The translations under genes and the position numbers were made by a program. This document shows, in pieces, positions 53,536 to 57,015 of a stretch of DNA of 57,015 bases; position 1 is the first letter of the stretch; every line of letters begins with the position of its first letter. This DNA is from Isochrysis galbana (Eukaryota > Haptophyta > Isochrysidales > Isochrysidaceae): contig CM030935.1 in the NCBI GenBank assembly GCA_018136815.1, positions 6,480,940-6,537,954 of the forward strand, written 5' to 3'. The notes under the pieces were generated by a model. The model saw nothing but the letters and a program-made list of their open reading frames with translations, had not been told where the DNA came from and did no database searches.

Positions 53536-53728
53536 CTCCTTCGACAACGCCTGTGCCATCCACAACGCCTGGGGAGCCTACTCGCCGGGGGATGGGGTAG
53601 AGGGGCTGTGGATGGGAAGGGGGGGGGGGGGGCCTTTCTCTCCGCGCGCCCGCCCCCAAAAATATCTGACGAGCAAGGTTGCTCTCCGGCGGGGGCGTCT
53701 TGTCCGCTCTTTCGTGGAGACACGCCCT

Positions 53729-53910
53729 TCAAGGGGTGTTTCCCTGTTTACTCATTATTACCTTGTAAGCTTCCTCGACTACGTCATGATATTTTTCGTT
53801 TAGCTTATTAATGTCACGAATAAATTTGCCGGCATATTATTGAGAGTACTCACTGACGATCTCAATGAACAATTCGAGCTTCCGTTGCAGTTCGTGTAGT
53901 TTTGTGTTAT
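53729..53910 (-). pseudogene. Lys/Glu-rich coiled-coil gene remnant with internal stop
   Basis: The minus-strand frame reads NNTKLHELQRKLELFIEIV, then SEYSQ, a TAA at 53837-53839, then GKFIRDINKLNEKYHDVVEE and AYKVIMSKQ to the next stop at 53729. The same heptad-like, AT-rich composition on both sides of the stop argues for one gene broken by a nonsense change. No family recognised. Confidence 0.4.
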
Positions 53911-54311
53911 TGCTACCGCAGCTCCTCCTCCACACACCACCCGCCCAGCGCACCCACCGGCCACTCACCGCCACGGGTCTCCCTCCGCCGTCTGCATCTC
54001 TCCTCTCCTGGACGGTCCGTCTGGGGTCCTCTGTGGTGTGCCTCCGAGCCGCCGCGCTCGACCGCCATGCCGTCTTAGTCCATGCCGTCTTAAAGGGCGA
54101 GTCGACCTCGTAGTCGGCCGCTGTTCCGTCGATGGCGCCCTCTGCCATCGCACCGGTGGTGAATTCTCCAGCGACTGGATAAGTGTCGATCGCTCCGTCG
54201 CGACGCGTTCCCACAAAGCCTTGGCCAAGCAGGCCATGAGGCGGCGCGGCGACTGGAACACGCGGCGTGATCTTGAAGTCAAAGCGATGCTTGGGAAAAG
54301 GGCGCGCAGCC

Positions 54312-54397
54312 GCCCTTCGAGCACCCCGAAGGAGAGGCCGACGCGACGAGAACGCCGTCGCCTTGGCTCGGCATAAAGGCGCGTCCCGAGAGGCACC
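54312..54397. repeat. Direct repeat C, copy 2
   Basis: See copy 1 at 53440-53535. The two copies lie about 870 bp apart in the same orientation and flank the coiled-coil remnant. Confidence 0.7.
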
Positions 54398-54529
54398 GGG
54401 CGTGCCGCGCACGAGCGCGTTGAGCGGATGCAGCGGAGCGAGGGCGAAGGCGACGATCCCGAGCGTGTGGTGCGAGAAGGGGGCACCCACGCCGACGGCG
54501 AGCGCGACGCCGGAAACGTTGAAAAAAAA

Positions 54530-54905
54530 ATGGACATACGAGTAGATATGCCCTCGAAACGACTTTTGATTGCCCTCGCGGTGGTCGTCGCCACCGTGGT
54601 CGCCGCCATCGTCGTGGCGTTGGTACTCACGAATAAGAAGCAGCCAGACAGATGTAAGGATGTGGATGGAGAGTGTGCGTTGTCACGATCTCGTGTGTTC
54701 CGACCAAAAGTGCCGTACGGTCCCACCGTGTATCGAGAAACGGGGGGCGTGCAGTTATGGCGACGAGTGCTGTGAAGGACTTGAGTGCAATGACAACGGA
54801 GTGTGTGACACGCCATGCCGCGAGCCAGGGTCGGTGTGTCAAAATAACTCAGAGTGCTGTGGTGAATACACGTGTAGTAGTGGTACCTGCAAATATGATG
54901 ACTGA
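54530..54905 (+). pseudogene. Membrane-anchored, Cys-rich (cystine-knot-like) protein with a frame change
   Basis: From an ATG after an A9 run, the first frame encodes a short basic start and one strong transmembrane helix (LLIALAVVVATVVAAIVVAL), then a lysine-rich turn and the first cysteines. Near 54675-54690 the Cys-rich pattern moves to the frame +1 relative to it and runs to TGA at 54903. That part holds two modules with spacing C-x6-C-x5-CC-x4-C-x5-C or close to it, e.g. CSYGDECCEGLECNDNGVC and CQNNSECCGEYTC. The topology suggests a type II membrane protein with tandem knottin or colipase-like modules outside. The frame change could be a real mutation, a sequencing error or a short intron. 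Known cystine-knot folds serve many roles, and none is assigned here. Surrounding relics suggest a viral or mobile origin. Confidence 0.5.
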
Positions 54906-55680
54906 TTCACAAGGGGCGGGATTCAGAATTAACTCCCGACCTCCAAGAATTGTTAGAAGGTGTCGATTCGGGTTCAGCTTCCCAATTAAAGATTGAAAAC
55001 AAAAGGCCGCTTATAGTTTCGGGCTCAGCTCCCGTAAAGATTGAACCCACAACGATCACAAGGCCCAGCAACATCAAATACAAAAAAGCTCGGTCCTAGG
55101 ACACCGGGCCGAGCTCCCCACTCATCCGAATCCCAACGCAGATCGACTCCCTCCTCCACCCCCCCCCCCCACTTCGCCCTCGAGCTGATCGCGCGCGGGG
55201 CGGAGCTCGACGCCCAAGACGTCACTGCGGGTCGCGCACCCCGACCCAGTCGCCGCCCGTGCGGTCCCAGGACTCGCGGAGGCGGAAGCCGGCGGCGGCC
55301 ACCTCGGCCGGAAATCGAGCAATCCCTCAACCGGGACGACCATGTGTTCAGCCTCATTTGCGTCTGGAGCTCGTACTGGAACCGCGAGGACGCCTTTGTG
55401 GATTCCGAGATCATCGGAGGTGACTCGTGCGTGCTCCAATCCATCAACCTCCTCGACCTGGAGAAGAATGCCCTCGTCCTACCGGGACTGGCGCAACAAA
55501 TCCGCGAGTTTACTCGGCAGAACCCGTGAGGAGGGTTTGGTGGCGCGCGTGCGCGTGTGTTGGGGTGACCGCAGCGTCCCCAGAAAGTTGTTGTACGCGG
55601 AAGGGTGTCATATGGACATGCATCCTCCTCGTCTCCTTCGGAGAGTCGGGCTAGGCAAGGTTTCTTCTGGCCCCTCCCCC
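54906..55680. other. Mixed stretch with one weak open frame
   Basis: A plus-strand frame at 55041-55529 ends in protein-like text (HVFSLICVWSSYWNREDAF, NLLDLEKNALVLPGLAQQIR), but the minus strand also reads protein-like (AAAGFRLRESWDRTGGDWVG). With neither start nor domain clear, I do not call a gene. Confidence 0.25.
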
Positions 55681-56113
55681 CTCACGCGGAAAGTTGTCAG
55701 ATTAGGGTGCGCGGAAGGTGCTCGCGTTTTGAGGGCAAATCTGACAGCGTTACGCGTAGAGGGCGTCGATGGACGACTCGGGGAGGAGGGCTGCACGAGC
55801 GTGCGGCATTCCCCAGAAAGTTGTTTGTTTCCCCCCCTACCCCCTCACGCGGAAAGTTGTCAGATTAGGGTGCGTGGGAGGTGCTCGCTTTTCTAGGGCT
55901 AATCTGACAACGTTCCGCGTAGAGGGGAAGGGGGGGAAATCAACAACTTCCCGGGGTCGATGCACGGCTCGGGGAGGAGGGCTGCACGAGCGTGCGGCAT
56001 TCCCCAGAAAGTTGTTTGTTTCCCCCCCTCCCCCCTCACGCGGAAAGTTGTCAGATTAGGGTGCGTGAGAGGTGCTCGCTTTTCTAGGGCTAATCTGACA
56101 ACGTTTCGCGCGC
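55681..56113. repeat. Three copies of an 80-bp palindromic (hairpin) element
   Basis: Each copy begins CTCACGCGGAAAGTTGTCAG, at 55681, 55844 and 56035. Each ends in the near inverted complement CTAATCTGACAACGTTCCGCG or a variant. The arms are about 21 bp with a 30-35 bp centre (GGTGCTCGC...TTT). Between copies a second motif, CCCCAGAAAGTTGTTTGTTTC, recurs, with an inverted partner (GAAATCAACAACTTCCCGG) at about 55938-55956. This is a MITE-like or structured-RNA-like arrangement. Confidence 0.85.
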
Positions 56114-56239
56114 CGCATGGCGACGCGCCGCAGGGAGAGGGGTGGAGGAGAATGGAGAGAGGGAGAGGGGGGGTTTTGCACCCCCCCCGATGGAGTGCGG
56201 TAAGAAACGGGACCCGTTTGCGTTAGCAAACGGGCGAAG

Positions 56240-56648
56240 GGGGGCGGCTGGCGACAGGAGGAAGAGAGGAAGGGAGTGGCTCAAGACGTCCTTGTGGCAG
56301 GTATCGGGGGGCGCAGTCATTTATTTCTTCGAGGACTGCTCGCGGCGCGAGCTGTAAGGGCCGTTCTACTTCTCGACGAGAGGTCCCTCCCCCCCCCCCC
56401 GGTGTTTTTCCCCGGAGAGTCGGCCGGCGTCGACCGGTCCGCCTCAATGGGTTTTCCCTCATTGTAACTCGTGGGGAGTTATAATGGGAGCCGGGGGTAT
56501 GCGAGGGGGGAGATTTGAAGGGATGCATATGTGTATGTGTCTGTGCCACCACTTCAAGGCGTGCGGGCAGGTGCGCTGAGGGGTGTCGTGATAGTACCGG
56601 GCTAGTGGGAGTAGTGGTACTAACGCTCAGTTGTTTTATTATTATTAC
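56240..56648 (+). repeat. Dispersed repeat B, uninterrupted copy
   Basis: The left part, 56240-56545, equals 27524-27832 and the right part, 56555-56648, equals 31877-31965. Here they are adjacent, giving the empty-site version of the insertion at 27833-31876. The rest, to 57015, shows G-rich and C-rich runs and no gene. Confidence 0.85.
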
Positions 56649-57015
56649 AGCTTAAAGGGGTCCTTGGGGGTTGGGGGGCGGGGGGCTCCTAGAGGCCGCT
56701 AGCTAGCTGCTAGGCAGCTTAGGGCCAGTGGAGCTGCTGGCTCGAGCTCAGCCCCTGACCCCCCCGCCTGCCTCTCCCACGCTCGCCTCGCTGGCCATAG
56801 GTGCCACCCAGAGCCCCCTGTCTGCCCGCCGACCAAGAAGCAAGAGGGGGGGGGGGGAGAGTCAGCTCGTCAGCTCGAGCGTAAGCTTGAGGGCAGGGGG
56901 GGGGCGTCTCTCGCGTTTCTCTGTGCTACCCCTAGCTAGGTTCCCCCTCCTTGTTTTTATCCACCCAGCCCCGTTTATTTCCTTGTGTGTTCCCGCGTTC
57001 CTCTTCCCCGGGGTT

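Noticed and set aside
55681..56113. CRISPR-like array
   Set aside because: Only three units, long palindromic repeats of about 80 bp, no regular spacers, eukaryotic context.

Overview
This is a GC-rich nuclear contig from a eukaryote, most likely a unicellular alga and probably a haptophyte (prymnesiophyte). That placement is inference. It rests on high GC content, short introns, at least two GC-AG introns (donors at 946 and 50751, plus a candidate at 15769), long CT, GA and poly-C tracts in front of start codons, and the gene families present. There are no bacterial-style operons; genes stand alone with their own upstream tracts.

Layout of host genes, left to right: the 3' part of an ALIX/Bro1-like gene with a PDZ domain inside its V domain and four UBA domains (53-4105, +); an SPX-domain gene (5514-6404, +); DPH1 (diphthamide synthase subunit) running in one frame into a GNAT acetyltransferase (13324-10811, -); an EGF-exostosin glycosyltransferase (14896-17559, +); a class-IV PLP aminotransferase in four exons (20477-19108, -); an MscS-type mechanosensitive channel (23202-26093, +); a PhoD-like secreted phosphatase in three exons (35290-32741, -); a galactose mutarotase in two exons (38218-39502, +); and a multi-exon sulfotransferase whose 5' end lies in an assembly gap (49516-51689, +).

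The accessory part has three blocks. (1) At 27833-31876, an AT-richer insertion of about 4 kb carries a duplicated gene pair of unknown function, a repeat-rich protein and a small basic protein. It interrupts a dispersed repeat that is present uninterrupted at 56240-56648. The block looks like an integrated virus or transposon. (2) At 39640-49415 lie retroelement pieces: a gag-start fragment (-), a damaged Ty3/gypsy-type integrase with chromodomain (-), a second integrase fragment (-), then a plus-strand element with a 905-residue Gag-like ORF. A single in-frame TAG separates that ORF from a second ORF of more than 949 codons carrying a phage-type cytosine DNA methyltransferase domain; the 100-N gap cuts it off. 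(3) At 52884-54905 lie broken, lower-GC gene remnants, including a membrane-anchored cystine-knot-like protein with a frame change.

Between genes there are tandem repeats of about 205 bp, two related minisatellites, an inverted dispersed repeat pair, three copies of an 80-bp palindromic element, and homopurine/homopyrimidine tracts. I saw no rRNA, tRNA or CRISPR array. Exon boundaries were set by eye from splice signals, reading phase and remembered family patterns, so each boundary is a prediction.
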